Of a stretch of 64,000 bases of DNA, positions 24,577 to 36,652 are shown piece by piece. Position 1 is the first letter of the stretch, and every line of letters begins with the position of its first letter. Below the pieces are notes generated by a model that was given only the letters and a program-made list of their open reading frames with translations, ran no database searches and was not told the DNA's origin. A program made the translations under genes and the position numbers. The stretch lies in contig OENT01000314.1 of NCBI GenBank assembly GCA_900239685.1, forward strand, positions 62,001 to 126,000. Reading direction: 5' to 3'. This stretch comes from Rotaria macrura. Lineage: Eukaryota; Rotifera; Eurotatoria; Philodinida; Philodinidae.

Positions 24577-25622
24577 CCCTTTCCGGCCGGATGGTACCAA
24601 ATGGGCACATTTTGAAACTGTTTTATCAAAAACTGTTTCAAACTTGTGTTGAATATCGTTCTGATAGCATGATAATTAAGGGTAACGAGGCTGCAATTTG
24701 TTCAACTTTCATTCCAAATAAATGTACTTTGCTTTCTCAAAGCAGCATCATGAGAATTGAGAACCATGGGGAATCCACGCAGTCTGATCTATCACTTTTT
24801 CGAACATCTAATTAAAGTCGATATTCGAAGCACCAATTGCGAAGCTTTTGTTGATAGATTGCCGATTCTCGTCACTACTAATGGCAGTGTTTTAGTAGTG
24901 AATCATATAAGAAAAAACAAGAATGTTACCTTTTGGTCACATCCGGCCGTAACGGTACAAACATATAAAACAATTGATCTTTTTTTCCACCTAAAGGGGT
25001 TTGACGGTTTATACTTTTTCTTAATCAATTCCTTGAAATTAGAAGAAAGATTATGTTTCTACCTTTTCTGTCGATGCCTCAACTTAGTTATTCTAAGAAT
25101 ATTTTGAAAGACATTGGAAGTATACAAAATTTCACTGTTTTCTTGAGATAAGACTTAAAATTTAGAGAATCTTTGGGAGTTATCGAAGCATCTACCAGTG
25201 ATTCTTAATGTTATAATACAATCTAGTTCGAAAACTTCCAGAACGTCTCTAAATTCTGAGTCTTATTTCAAGAAAACATGCAAATTTTGTATAATTCATT
25301 GATGTTTCACCATATTTTAGCGATAACTGAGTTGAGGAATTGAGAGAAGAGGTAGAAACAAAATCTTTGTTTTAGTTTCAAGGTATGAGTTAAGAAACAG
25401 TATAAGCCGTCAAACTCCTTTAGGTAGAAAAAAGATCAATTTTTTGACATGTTTGTACCGTTACCGCCGGATGTGACCAAAAGGTAACATCCAGTGGTTT
25501 TGTGACGCACCATCCTCCCGGAATCGAATACTAGATTTTCGATATCTACGCAATGACTGAAGTCTAAATACAATGGATAAGATTTCTTTGCACTTGCTAT
25601 TCTGGTAGCCGGCCGGAAAGGG
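24577..25622. mobile_element. piggyBac-type non-autonomous element with fold-back core
   Basis: Inverted ends CCCTTTCCGGCCGG / CCGGCCGGAAAGGG are perfect over 14 bp and are flanked on both sides by TTAA (24573-24576 and 25623-25626). TTAA target sites with CCC ends are typical of piggyBac. Inside, about 24922-25180 and 25240-25490 form a long imperfect palindrome, beginning ATGTTACCTTTTGGTCACAT and ending in its inverse. No transposase is encoded. Confidence 0.85.
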
Positions 25623-25836
25623 TTAAGAATTGTTTCTGATAATACAAAAAGAAAGCAATTACAAGAGCTAGACATTTTCATAGAAAAGAATGAATATAAG
25701 CAATGACTTAACTTTAGATTGAACGCTTAATCCAATTTGTACATATAACCTCCATTATTTAGGACATATTATATTTTCAACTAATTCAAAGTGTGATTAT
25801 GACAGACTAGAAATTCAACCAACATGGTTCATTTAA

Positions 25837-26698
25837 GGCTCCCCTCCCCACCCTAATTTCTATTTTCGCTCCAGAACGTCCGATCTTTCTGAAATTTTTA
25901 GGAAAGTTGCGTCCTAAGCCAAGGACATCTGAGTAAACTTTCAGTGAAAAATATGAAACTTATCAGGATTTATCATCGATTTACCGGTCAAAATGGAGGG
26001 GTGGGCGTTTCCCAAATTTTGTAGCTATCTGAAGTGCTAGAGAGCTCGGGTTTATTTCAAAAGATACATAAGACATAGGACTACAATTCAACAAAGGCCG
26101 ATTTTTTTTTCTCACGGGAAAATTTTTTATTCGCTCGTATGTTAGACAATACGATATTTTGTGCCATGGAGAGTGAAATATTCGACATTCGTGAGAAAAT
26201 ATGAATAATATTAAGATTTTGGCTCTGTTAAATTGCAGAGCCACGTTTTCTCGTCATTTTCAAACCAACCCAAGCACTGTAGCGTTTAAGATAGGGAACA
26301 CGTTTGGGAAACGCGAAATCGTTACAAGTAAAAATTCGATTGTGAGAAAAATGCGAAATAATTTTCCAGAATGTTTTTCAGAGTGAAGTTTTTTAAATGA
26401 GTTTTTTAATGTATTTACAATAAATATATTTTAAAGTCAATATACTCGCGACATATAAAGCATGAAGTAATCACTCCGATATATCGACAAAGAGATTCAA
26501 AACTCATTGGTAATAAAAGTTGTCAAAGAAACATTTCTTCAATGAATATGGTGCTCTGAAAAAGATGAGTTTTTCACCATGAGAAAAATTCATAAAATGA
26601 ATAAGTTATAGTGTATTCGACAGCTGACGTCATGCTCTATTGGATGCACTAGAAATAAAAAAACTGACCAAAATTGACATTTTAGGGTGGGGGGGGGC
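25837..26698. mobile_element. Second TTAA-flanked non-autonomous element
   Basis: The left end GGCTCCCCTCCCCACCCTAA is mirrored on the right by TTAGGGTGGGGGGGGGC, with TTAA at 25833-25836 and 26699-26702. TTAA duplication indicates piggyBac or Kolobok; the ends are not diagnostic between these. The 862-bp interior has no transposase frame. Confidence 0.72.
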
Positions 26699-26702
26699 TT
26701 AA

Positions 26703-27954
26703 TTTGACTTAACCACATATTCCTTCTTCAACGATTGTAAGTGTAGCTTATTAGTAAAAATTGTTTGTCAGTCAGCATCATTCTGCGTTCACAGATCATT
26801 TGATTTATCAACAATTTGCCAAATTTACTTGTATATGAAATGTGTACATCACTGAATTTTACGCCTTAATATTTTCTTCTATATTCTCAATTTTAATCGT
26901 AGCGTACTGACGCATGTGCGTAATTATCTGATAGCTTGTGAAAAATTAGTCCAACTTGAAAGAACTTTGATGCTTGTCTACAATTCGTATATTGATATTT
27001 TTTCATGTCGGTAACAACCTTAGGATTTTGATATCACTTGGCAATATTTGTCAAGAGCATTCATCAGATTTCATTTCTACACAAGCCCACTCCCAATGTA
27101 AGATTTTTATAATCGTTCTTTTTAACCATTGGAATACCTACATAATTAGAGTATTCTTTTTTCGAAAAGAATTAACACACTCATTCCAATCGTATTTCTT
27201 TTCAATATTAAGAAAATGTTCTTGTTTAGTTGACTTCAGTCTTTTGTTTTTCATATTAATTTAAATCTGTATGTAGGATCTAGAAACTCTGAATTTAATA
27301 TTTTAAATGTCTCTTACATAAGGTCTGTAAAATTATCTTTCAGAAAAACCATTATTTGGAACTTTTTAGCTCGTCACACATAGTCATGCATGTTTTTCTT
27401 TTATCTTAGGATAAACAGCATTAATCCTGAAGCCAAATAATGTAATCAGTTATCGTTCTAGGAAACCAAGTGATTAGAGGTGCACTTGTTTACGCTGACT
27501 AATAAGGATCTCGTATTTTATTTCAATTGGTGACATACGAAAAACAAATCGCTTACCGATGAATAAACGAATGAAAGATCGATATGTTGAATAGCCATTA
27601 GCGAATAGAAAATCATGAACGTCAATATATTTCAGGACTTTACACTGAAGTTATTACATTTTCTTATTATACATCTGGAAATGTTGCGCCAAATTTGAAC
27701 ACGGAAAGGAGCCACCAGTAAAAATGATAGAAGTGAATATTTTTCTCCTTCTGGCTCGAAAATTCTCGAGTTTGATTTGATACATCATGCTGCATGAAAA
27801 TATAGGACTTCGAATGAATTTCGAAGTATTATGTTTTCGATTCACCTAGTTTTTCTTCATGAAATTTTCATTCATATTTATTTTGAAATAGAATAAATAA
27901 GAAAGTTATGATCGAATATTTATTTACAAAATCATGAAAAATGAATGTACACTT
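26703..27954. other. AT-rich spacer
   Basis: No gene or element recognised. Confidence 0.55.
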
Positions 27955-29385
27955 CTACTTTTCATGAGTTTGCACGTAGATTTCAGCTAATTGAAATATT
28001 TTATTTCCATGTTCATCAGTACCATAGTTAATGGGTAGAACTTGAAAATATTGAGCTTGAACAGGATCAGGAAAGGAACAAGTTACAATGGTCGTATAAC
28101 TTGAATAATGTTGATCTAGAATATGAAAGTAATTTTCACTATCGTTACTTGATCGGATAGAAAAATCTATTGGAAAACCATAGCCATCAGGTGGTCTTGG
28201 TACGAGAAATAAAGCATCAATAGTTAGTATTTCTCCTAAATTGATTGTTACGAACTCATTTTTATGTGTTAGAGACGACCAGTATGTAGTTAAATTATGA
28301 TCCCAAAGAAATGGGCTCGACAATGACCAATTGAAATAAGATGAAACTTGACTATCGATAACCGTGCCTACTGGTAATTGAACTATGGTAACCGGTGTTA
28401 AAAACGTTGGCCAATTTCCCCAACTAGAACCATCGGGTTGATAAGCATACGAAACAAAATTATTCCGATTTTCGAGATGAATCCAGCCAGATGTTGAACC
28501 ACTGATACCAATATTGTGTGCACCTTGTTGAACACGTTTACCAATATAAGGCGTCGGTCGAAAGTGTAAACCGTATTCATCCAACGATTGATAAACGCCA
28601 ACAGTTGCTTCAGGCGAAAATCGATTTGTTGTAGTTACACCGATAAACAATTTCAATTGTGGACACCATTTTATATCGGTGGAATCTTCACCAAGATTAA
28701 CACGTCTTGTTATAACATGCCCTTGGTATTGTAGATTTAATGGCCATGTATCTTGATTTGTTAAATTTAATTGAGCTATAGCTAAATCAGTAAATGAACC
28801 AGTATCATCTGAATTCGTATAGTAAACATAAATAAGATTATCTTTGAGAACTAACGATGGTTCACCAATGCCATACTTGCTCGATGGACCATGATACGCA
28901 ACAATAGGTTGAGGATTACTTGAATTCCAATTAGTTCCATTCCATTTTTCATAGTTCCCGTTCGGAATCAATGATCGCGCTAGAAATAATTGATTTTGTG
29001 TTGCGTTTGGATTTATTGTTGATGTATAGCCAATATAAAAATATTTATCGATTTTAACAACGCCTGGATCACAAGCAGAAAATGTATCGAGACTACCGAA
29101 TGTGGGTGTCAAAGCTATTTCATCTGGTGACCAAGTTTGGCCATTGTCATTCGAATAATGATAACGTATAACATCCCATTCAGTCGATCCAGTACCTGGC
29201 GAACATGTCCACATATGTATAGTCCTATTCTCGTTATCATCGATCAATATGGATGGCCCATAATGATAACTACCACCAGGATACACTGACCAACCTGAAG
29301 AGATACCATTTAAACCATTTAAGATAGCATTTATTTGCATCAATAGATTGAACGAATTTATAATGACGAATACAATTGTCAACAT
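27955..29385 (-). CDS. Secreted Asp-box beta-propeller protein with C-terminal discoidin-like domain
   Basis: An intronless frame of 476 aa begins with a signal peptide (hydrophobic core LTIVFVIINSFNLLM). Residues about 25-330 look like a glycosidase-type beta-propeller: SNDNGQTWSP is a canonical Asp-box (SxDxGxTW), and GEPSLVL, ACDPGVVKIDKYFYIGYTS and VYYTNSDD resemble repeated propeller strands of sialidase and GH43-like enzymes. Residues about 345-476 resemble an F5/8 type C (CBM32) sugar-binding domain: LWDHNLTTYWSS, EFVTINLGEILTIDALFLVP, YFQVLPINYG and LAEIYV. Several N-glycosylation sites fit secretion. No intron, bacterial-like architecture and isolation suggest horizontal acquisition, but I cannot test that here. 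The substrate is unknown; I do not see a complete sialidase arginine triad by eye, so the enzyme could also be only a lectin. Confidence 0.78.
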   Translation of the reverse strand: MLTIVFVIINSFNLLMQINAILNGLNGISSGWSVYPGGSYHYGPSILIDDNENRTIHMWTCSPGTGSTEWDVIRYHYSNDNGQTWSPDEIALTPTFGSLDTFSACDPGVVKIDKYFYIGYTSTINPNATQNQLFLARSLIPNGNYEKWNGTNWNSSNPQPIVAYHGPSSKYGIGEPSLVLKDNLIYVYYTNSDDTGSFTDLAIAQLNLTNQDTWPLNLQYQGHVITRRVNLGEDSTDIKWCPQLKLFIGVTTTNRFSPEATVGVYQSLDEYGLHFRPTPYIGKRVQQGAHNIGISGSTSGWIHLENRNNFVSYAYQPDGSSWGNWPTFLTPVTIVQLPVGTVIDSQVSSYFNWSLSSPFLWDHNLTTYWSSLTHKNEFVTINLGEILTIDALFLVPRPPDGYGFPIDFSIRSSNDSENYFHILDQHYSSYTTIVTCSFPDPVQAQYFQVLPINYGTDEHGNKIFQLAEIYVQTHEK

Positions 29386-30426
29386 TTTTATGATCTGTAT
29401 GTAAAAATATTAACAATTTTCTACTAACTGACAAAGAGGTAGCAACGTCTGCCTGTTTTTTTCGTTACCAATGACACCAATATAGATTCGGTGAGAATAT
29501 GTCCATATTGTCTTAATAAAAATGTAATCTAATGGACAGATAACATAGAGTAATCAGACTATTCAGTGTGTCAATAAACAAGTGCTAAAAATGTTTGCAA
29601 AAGATTTCGAATATTTTGGAAGCTACAAATTCCAATGAATTATTAATTGAAAAAAAACGTTAAAATATAATCAAGAAAAGTAAGAATCTACATTTCAAAC
29701 ATTCCCAATCGGTTCTTTTAAGATAAGAACCAATTTTTCGCCAAATACTGACACGTCCTCATAAAAATCTTGATCTCAAAGACCTGAATTCATAAAATAT
29801 TAATAGTTTTCATTCGGTGTTTTCAATGGCCATGAAAATTTTAGAATATAAAACACTTTAAAATGTTCCGATAATTGTGCTTAAGAAGGAGCTAGTTTGA
29901 TTTTGTTGTAATAAACTATGATATTATGTACTTCACTGAACAAATCGAACCAATAAACATTATTTTTGTAGTTGAGCACGTAGCTCATTCCACTTTATAG
30001 ATAAATTCATACAACATATACAGAGGAGTGCAGCAGTCGATGTCGAGAAATCAAACAAATAGGTATCATGCATGTATAGGTTTAGTCATTGCATTTGTCC
30101 TTTTTCCATTCAGTATTCCATTTTCATAGAAATTGTAGTCGTTTTTCATTATTTTTCTTCACTCTTTATTATTATTCTCTGGAATATCTGTTGATGGCAG
30201 AACTATTTTGCGCCATAAAATATTTTATCGTTTTGTCCGTAACTCCTTGTCCTGCGGCAATCTGTCTTAGCACCCGAATAACATTCAAATGTATTTATTA
30301 AATGAAACACAACACAAAACAACGATACTTTAGATAATTCTTCGATTTATTAGATCATCATGAAAAATAAATAAATATTTGAGAAAAAGAAACCAAATTA
30401 TTATTGTGTTTTGGTACTCTTTGCTT
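29386..30426. other. Spacer between the propeller gene and GPCR-1
   Basis: AT-rich; no recognised gene. The upstream part should contain the propeller gene promoter. Confidence 0.5.
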
Positions 30427-31416
30427 TTATTTTGGAATAATTGTGCGAATTCTATTAGTATGAGTGTTTGAAACAGGGTTTACCAGCGTTTGATTTCTGC
30501 GGTAGAAGTTGATGTGTCTAACTACAATACGTTTCAATTCACGTCTATATACACTTGCCGTCAGAATGTAGAAGAAGAATGGTGTGACATAGAAAAATTG
30601 ACTCCATAGGGAACATATGTTTATGACAAAACTGAAGAAATCTGTTTGCATGCTGGCTGCGACCGAAGCTAATGTGTATGCAATTCCAATGGGCAAATTA
30701 AAAAGGATATAATTAAATACTTGCCATAATAAAATATGCGCCAGCTGAATTTCAGTGCGACGCTGTGAATGAACAGTACCATACACAGGTATTACTCGAT
30801 TTCTTTGACCGTGAATATTTCGGATTGTGAGTAAACCAAAAGTGCACATAATCAATGGTGGGAAACAATCTGCCAAAATAGTTTGAACTATAACCAGAAT
30901 TTTAGAGGCAATATCTGCATATGGCAAACAAGCACCACCATAATCATCGTTGATATACCATATGATCAATGTTGGACTAAGTACGATAGGAAGTATGATT
31001 GTGATGATGATGATAGCCCGTCGAGCTACAATGACTGAACTCCAAATGCGCAGACGAACTAATGTTGATGATTGGCAGAAGCGATCAAATGTAGCAAGTA
31101 TGAAAAGCAAACTTATATAAAATGCCACCAATGTGAGAATATAGGGTAGTAACTTGCAACCAACAAGAGTATTATATGGTGCGAACCTGAAATAGTTTTC
31201 AGCGAATTGAAATCCTGGTCCAATAATCACAGCAATGATTGAAGTCATTGCTATCGCAAGAAAATAGTGGGTACATGATGATGTTTGTAATAATAATCGC
31301 TGCGAAAGAACAAAGATATTAATTATATTTGTTAGAATTCCAAATACAAATTGAATTGGTATAATGACAGTTGTTAAATTCTTGTAAATCAAATCATAAT
31401 CAACTGTAGATGACAT
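30427..31416 (-). CDS. Rhodopsin-like GPCR, neuropeptide-receptor type
   Basis: An intronless frame of 329 aa has seven hydrophobic segments at roughly 15-38, 48-70, 90-112, 130-155, 178-200, 228-252 and 265-288. TM1 carries FGILTNIINIFVL (GN-type motif). The TM3 Cys (GCKLLPY) and the loop-2 Cys (GGACLPY) can form the class A disulfide. TM3 ends FDRF rather than DRY, and TM7 has TPFFFYILTASVYRREL in place of NPxxY. It resembles the large bdelloid and lophotrochozoan FMRFamide-like receptor families; the ligand is unknown. The basic C-terminal tail lacks a clear palmitoylation Cys. Its relation to GPCR-2 at 54376-55430 is only at the superfamily level. Confidence 0.88.
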   Translation of the reverse strand: MSSTVDYDLIYKNLTTVIIPIQFVFGILTNIINIFVLSQRLLLQTSSCTHYFLAIAMTSIIAVIIGPGFQFAENYFRFAPYNTLVGCKLLPYILTLVAFYISLLFILATFDRFCQSSTLVRLRIWSSVIVARRAIIIITIILPIVLSPTLIIWYINDDYGGACLPYADIASKILVIVQTILADCFPPLIMCTFGLLTIRNIHGQRNRVIPVYGTVHSQRRTEIQLAHILLWQVFNYILFNLPIGIAYTLASVAASMQTDFFSFVINICSLWSQFFYVTPFFFYILTASVYRRELKRIVVRHINFYRRNQTLVNPVSNTHTNRIRTIIPK

Positions 31417-31694
31417 TCCTCGATATCACACGCGTTTCTTTCTTCAAAGCAAGCTTTTCACTGACTAACAAGAAAACTATCTTTTCCCAAAGAGTGGCAA
31501 ATACGCTGAAATTCTCTCTATATTATATTGCATCTGACTATATAAATAGATGATAAAGAGCTCAAAGACTTAGAAAATGAAAAACATCTATGAAACGGGT
31601 AACTCTGATGTCGACAAGAAAGACACGGGCACAATTTGTTACACGATAGTTTTGTTTTGTTCGTCGACAGCAGTATCACTGTGATCAATAGGTC

Positions 31695-31886
31695 CAGTGG
31701 CGGGTCCAGAAAATCAGTAGGGGGTAGCACTTTTCTCACGGGGGGGGGGGGGGTGCTCATGGTAGAAAACGGTTTTGCCGCCTGCTTGAGGCAGTACAAC
31801 GCGTTTCTATTTCATTGCTGCTGGGAAAAATCGAAAAAAATTTCGCAAGTGGGGTGGCAATGACCGCTATGGTGGATCCACCACTG
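31695..31886. mobile_element. hAT MITE, 192 bp
   Basis: Ends CAGTGGCGGGTCCA and, inverted, CAGTGGTGGATCCA are flanked by aataggtc (31687-31694) and tataggtc (31887-31894), 7 of 8 matching. The interior has a run of 13 G at 31740-31752. It is non-coding and lies upstream of GPCR-1. Confidence 0.85.
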
Positions 31887-32055
31887 TATAGGTCGATATT
31901 GCTCTCAATTAAGTTTTTGATATCACCAATTTGAATAAGAACAGAAATAAAAAGATGTGAAAGATGATAACTTTAATCGGAAAAAAGAATCAATAGAACG
32001 TATTAATCACGTTTAGTCATGACAGGGCTAAAATCTTCGAACAATAATTAGCTTT

Positions 32056-32431
32056 TCAATTGTTTGATAAATTTCGACATAATCTAGACCAACGACAACA
32101 TTGATTCCATGCTCTTAACAATATGACCGGGAAATAAAAAACTAAAGATCGGTCATGAGCATGTGGGCATATTTTAAGACAAGACTCACACGTACATCCA
32201 CATTCTTTCTTTTTCTTTGCACACAACTTGCTCATCATCAGCTCATGTAAAAGTATAATTCACAAAATAAAGATGAATTAATAGATCAGTTGCACATAGT
32301 TGAAAAAAATCATTAAGAGCGATATCGATCAATTTAAGCGTAAAAATATTGTTTACACCGAATTGTTGTGCAATGAATTGATCGATCATCAACAACAAGA
32401 AAAGTAAAATTTTTGATGATGAAACAGACAT
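32056..32431 (-). CDS. Possible small secreted Cys-rich peptide gene
   Basis: A frame from ATG 32431 starts MSVSSSKILLFLLLMIDQFIAQQFG, a good signal peptide with a likely cut after the Ala. A second frame downstream (to 32056) is Cys-rich: KLCAKKKKECGCTCESCLKICPH and a second group CCRWSRLC. A GTAAAC donor follows QQFG, and ATGAG or GATGAG could be the acceptor, but I cannot fix the phase. Both parts may be coincidental. No family is recognised. Confidence 0.3.
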
Positions 32432-35400
32432 GTAAATTTTTGCATTCTTTTGACAAGCCCCACGAATTCATGGAAGTCTTTTTTATCTTTTAAGTCAAGG
32501 AAGTGTCTCCATCCAGACAAAGCGTATCTTTAAGAAGCAAATTAAAAAGCAATTATAATGTCACTATTTGAATACGATTTTAATCAGATCTTTCAGTTCT
32601 AAATATAACAAGTAATTTGGCTAAAACTTTCTCAATTTATCTTAATCGACTCTGCAAATGAAATGAATTCCTAGTGGTTATAATTGATAACAATTTTTTA
32701 GAAGATTAGTATAGATTAAAAATGTTAAAATTAAATTAAATCTGATCTTTAAGGCTGAGAAATTCGATTAAAATCAGATCAAAATAATACTATGATTATC
32801 AATTTTTCAGTCCGCTTGTTAATCGATCTTTTTTTCATATTGAGAACACAATGACAAATAATGAAAAATTTCCATCATATTCCAGCGAAAGATCTATTTA
32901 AGAACAAAAATTAACAATACAGGAGGATTTTGTTTCCCAATTTTTCATCATTTCTCCAAAGATCTTTTGCCATTGATATTACACGACAGATATACCTAAG
33001 ATCTACATCAAGATTATGTTTCGATGAACTAACTGTTGTAAAAGAAATTTCGAATCTGCATTATGATTATGACAAACGGCACACTGTTCATATTCGGTAA
33101 AGCTTAGTAAAAATCAGAATTATCATAGATTCACCATTCAGAACAATAAGGATGGATTATTATATCATTCGAGTGATTTCGAATCTGATACAATCAGTAA
33201 ATTGCCTTCAAATAATTATAAATATTGTTTAAAAGTGAAATCTACTATTGCGAATATACATATTTTTGTTTTTCCACTGCATTCCTATGGAATATTTATC
33301 GAACTTAATTCATAGAAACGCAATCCGAAGATCAATGAAGTGCAATCCCTTACATTTCATATGAGTTTCTATCTATTCAATATTAACTTTTTCCATGATA
33401 CTTATTAAAATTTGTTTTTCTATACTTATCTATAACGGCATAAGCTGGAGTTACCGTGTAGAGTGATAAAGCTGTTAATTACGATATTAAATAGTGTTCT
33501 GTACTGCAGAATAACAGGAAATGACAGAATGTCAAGTTATAATGTCACTACTGCTGTATAATAAATAATTCAATTGTTATTATGGACATGGCCATGAGGA
33601 TGCCATTGATATGATTATTCGCTCAGTAACTTGATAATACAAACTAGAACGAAACGCTTCGTATTATCTGTCCTCGGTTATTCTATCTTGATTGTAACGA
33701 TTGAAGTTAATACTACTTCCGACGCTCTTATAACATTGAAATATTATTTTATACATGCTATGATGCTATGAAGATATTATGTATACATGTTTCCTTACCT
33801 CCTACAGCATATTTCTTCGCTGCCGATCAGCATATACAGAAATTCATCAAACACATTACAGGAACATTACTGATGTAGAAATAAAAATACGATAGTTCGA
33901 ATCTTAGATTGCCTCTCACATAAGAAATCGTCACACGAACCTCTCCGACTCTTTGACACATCGAATTCAAGGTATTTTCTGAAAGTACCCGGATCTTGGA
34001 ATATTTTTTCGAAGTATGAGTGTACGACGTAGAGAGGTGGGTGCAATCGCGTATTATTCGTAGGAATCGACGACCCCACTGAAGTGCAATCAAGATCGCC
34101 GCAATCTGAGCCGTTGAATCCCCTCACTGACTTTTTGAAAGATGGAGTCGACAGCAATGGTTGGATATTGCGGTGGTGTCATGAGTAGATAGGTTTCTGG
34201 TAGTGGATGTGCCTTTGAAAATGGTTTATAGAGCGTAGTTGGCATGCGCTAATATGCTTATCCGGATGGTCGATTACGAGCTTAGGGTCACGCCGAAGGG
34301 ACGTCTAGCAACATTTTACTTCGGTCTGCACGTATTGTCCTTACAAATAGCCACACATTGTATGTGACGCATATCCGCATCGTTAGTGGCTTTTGCTAGG
34401 AGAACTTTCATTTATTTGACCGCTAGAAACGTAAGTACAACTAAAGGAAAGTCATAGTTAGTTATTTTTCGTGGACATTGTGCTTTCATATTTGTTTTTT
34501 ATTCATTGCAGTAGATTTAAGAAGCGAGATGTTAGTGTTTTCCTCCTTTCATTTATAGAGCGAATACATAATTGCCAGGGTGTCCTTATACGACCACTCA
34601 AAGAAATATTCCGAAGATATATTTCGTTAATCGAATGCCATCGAGTTCTTATAGGAATCCAATAGGATTCTATATGATTTTTAACAGATCGGCGGAATCC
34701 TTTCGAAATCTGAACACAGAATGGTACTCAGATCCTTCGTGTGTGTTGGATGCTATAGGATTCCACGGTAAAATTTTGATCGAATTCGATGAAGGCTTTT
34801 AACCCCCTTCTAGGAATATCCAAACGCACTGATTGGTACCCAATTAGTTAAACAGATTTCTTCCGTCAGATCTCTCTGTAGTTCCGTGTCCCAGAATCCT
34901 ATTGGATTGTATTGACTAATTGAATCCGATGTCAGTTTCATACACCATACGGAAGTCGAGGTTTACAATGATCGGAAATGATGATAAATGAAAGATTTTT
35001 TATTTAATAGCATCTTATACTATCAAAACAATCTTCATATCAATTGAAAAAATTTTTATCATAATTTTAGCATCTTCTGCGTTCAGGTTCGCAAATATTT
35101 GTCTTAATCCTGCTTTTCTTAGAAGAAAAAATCGAGATTTCTGAGCCCCAAGGTCATATCAATACTATACTAAAAACGTTTTATATATTTAGATTCCACT
35201 ATCAGTCTATGTAACAGTATATTACTTGGAGTTTACCTAAGGTGAAATCGCCGCGGACAACAGCTCAAATGCTTCGCTCATGTTTGAAATTTGAGAGTAC
35301 AATGCAATTATGGGCTCTTAATACCAAATAAACATATCTCTGTCGGACTACAACTAATAATCTGTTACACAGGTTGATAGTGGAATCGAAATTTTTAATA

Positions 35401-36652
35401 AGTTTTTAAGGATAGTTTCGATATGATCCTTGAGTAAATTGAGGTACGAGGGTTCTAATTTTCCTCCCTTTTACTTTCCACAAGTTATAATGAATTTAAA
35501 CTGATTTGAGTTAAGGTTGAAGTCTTAGAACATTACTCACAGTTACATGTAACTGATATTACTTAATAATGGGAGTTTTTTTGTGGGTCGACTGCCGACT
35601 TCCCTATCTCTTATCAGTTGTTTTAGAAAACAGAATTTTCTACAAATAACAATTATGATAGGTTTTGGAAAATATTTTTCATCAAAACTGCTTACGTTCA
35701 CGATGATTGTCTTAGAAAACTTCATAACATTTCATTCAAATTAAACATCACAACATACTTATAATTCAACTACAATTATGTAATCAATATTTTTAGAATA
35801 GAGAAAAGAATCTCGTTTTATGCTATCAAATGCTAAAGAAAAGCAGTATTTACTTTCTGCGTTTTGGAAAGAAAAGAAACATTTTCCATTATTGGAAGGT
35901 ACTAAACCCCCACCCAGCAACCTTCGGTTGGGCCGCCACTGTTCCCTCATTCATGAAGAAATTTTATGAATATCCTGATAAACGACTGTCGTACTATTGT
36001 GGAGATGCAATTTTAATCCTAGAGCTGAGCATTACAATTAGATCCGATTATCTAACATGTGTCGTGAAATACGGTGATTTTCATACAAAATGAGAAAAAA
36101 TAGTCACTTTTCTAATGGATTTTGATCATGTTGGTTTGATTGGCAAACATCCACTAAGGGTAAAATTGCAATGGCAAAGAGAGAAAGAGCTCCTTAAGCA
36201 GATGATTGACAGAAAAAAATGAAAGGAAAAAAGAAGTTATATAACTTTATGAAACAACGTCAACATTGAGAGAGATCATGGCGCGTACAGAGTATTATAC
36301 AGTAATTATTTCAGTCAATTATCAAAATGCTTCCAGATTTCCGATACGTGCTGCCAATATTTCAATAGTTCTAGTTATTGTTGGTAAACAAGAACCTTTC
36401 AAAGTCGCAGCCACCATATTAATTCAATTATCGTCATATCGATCTGTTCGATGAGACATTGATGCACTCCATAAAATTACACACATTCATGTGATCTGAA
36501 AAAGAATTTATTCTACTTCTTTGGTTAGTATAAATTATTTATTTTTATTCTTGTATACTGAGTAGCTGAATTTCTGAGTTACAGAAAACAAGACAAAAAT
36601 TATGCACCATTGTCTTAATATTGACTTTGAAAATGAGTGCATGATTTCGGAA
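32432..36652. other. Long AT-rich spacer with degenerate repeats
   Basis: No gene recognised. Short GAATCC/GGATTC words cluster at about 34630-34920, including AGGAATCCAATAGGATTCT. At 35920-35942 an isolated hAT-like end (inverted CAGTGGCGG) appears without a partner I could find. Confidence 0.5.

Noticed and set aside
24558-25107. Two plus-strand frames inside the TTAA element
   Set aside because: They overlap terminal and fold-back repeats and show no transposase motif.
35920-35945. Inverted CAGTGGCGG hAT-like end
   Set aside because: No matching partner end or 8-bp duplication was found, so it is not called as an element.
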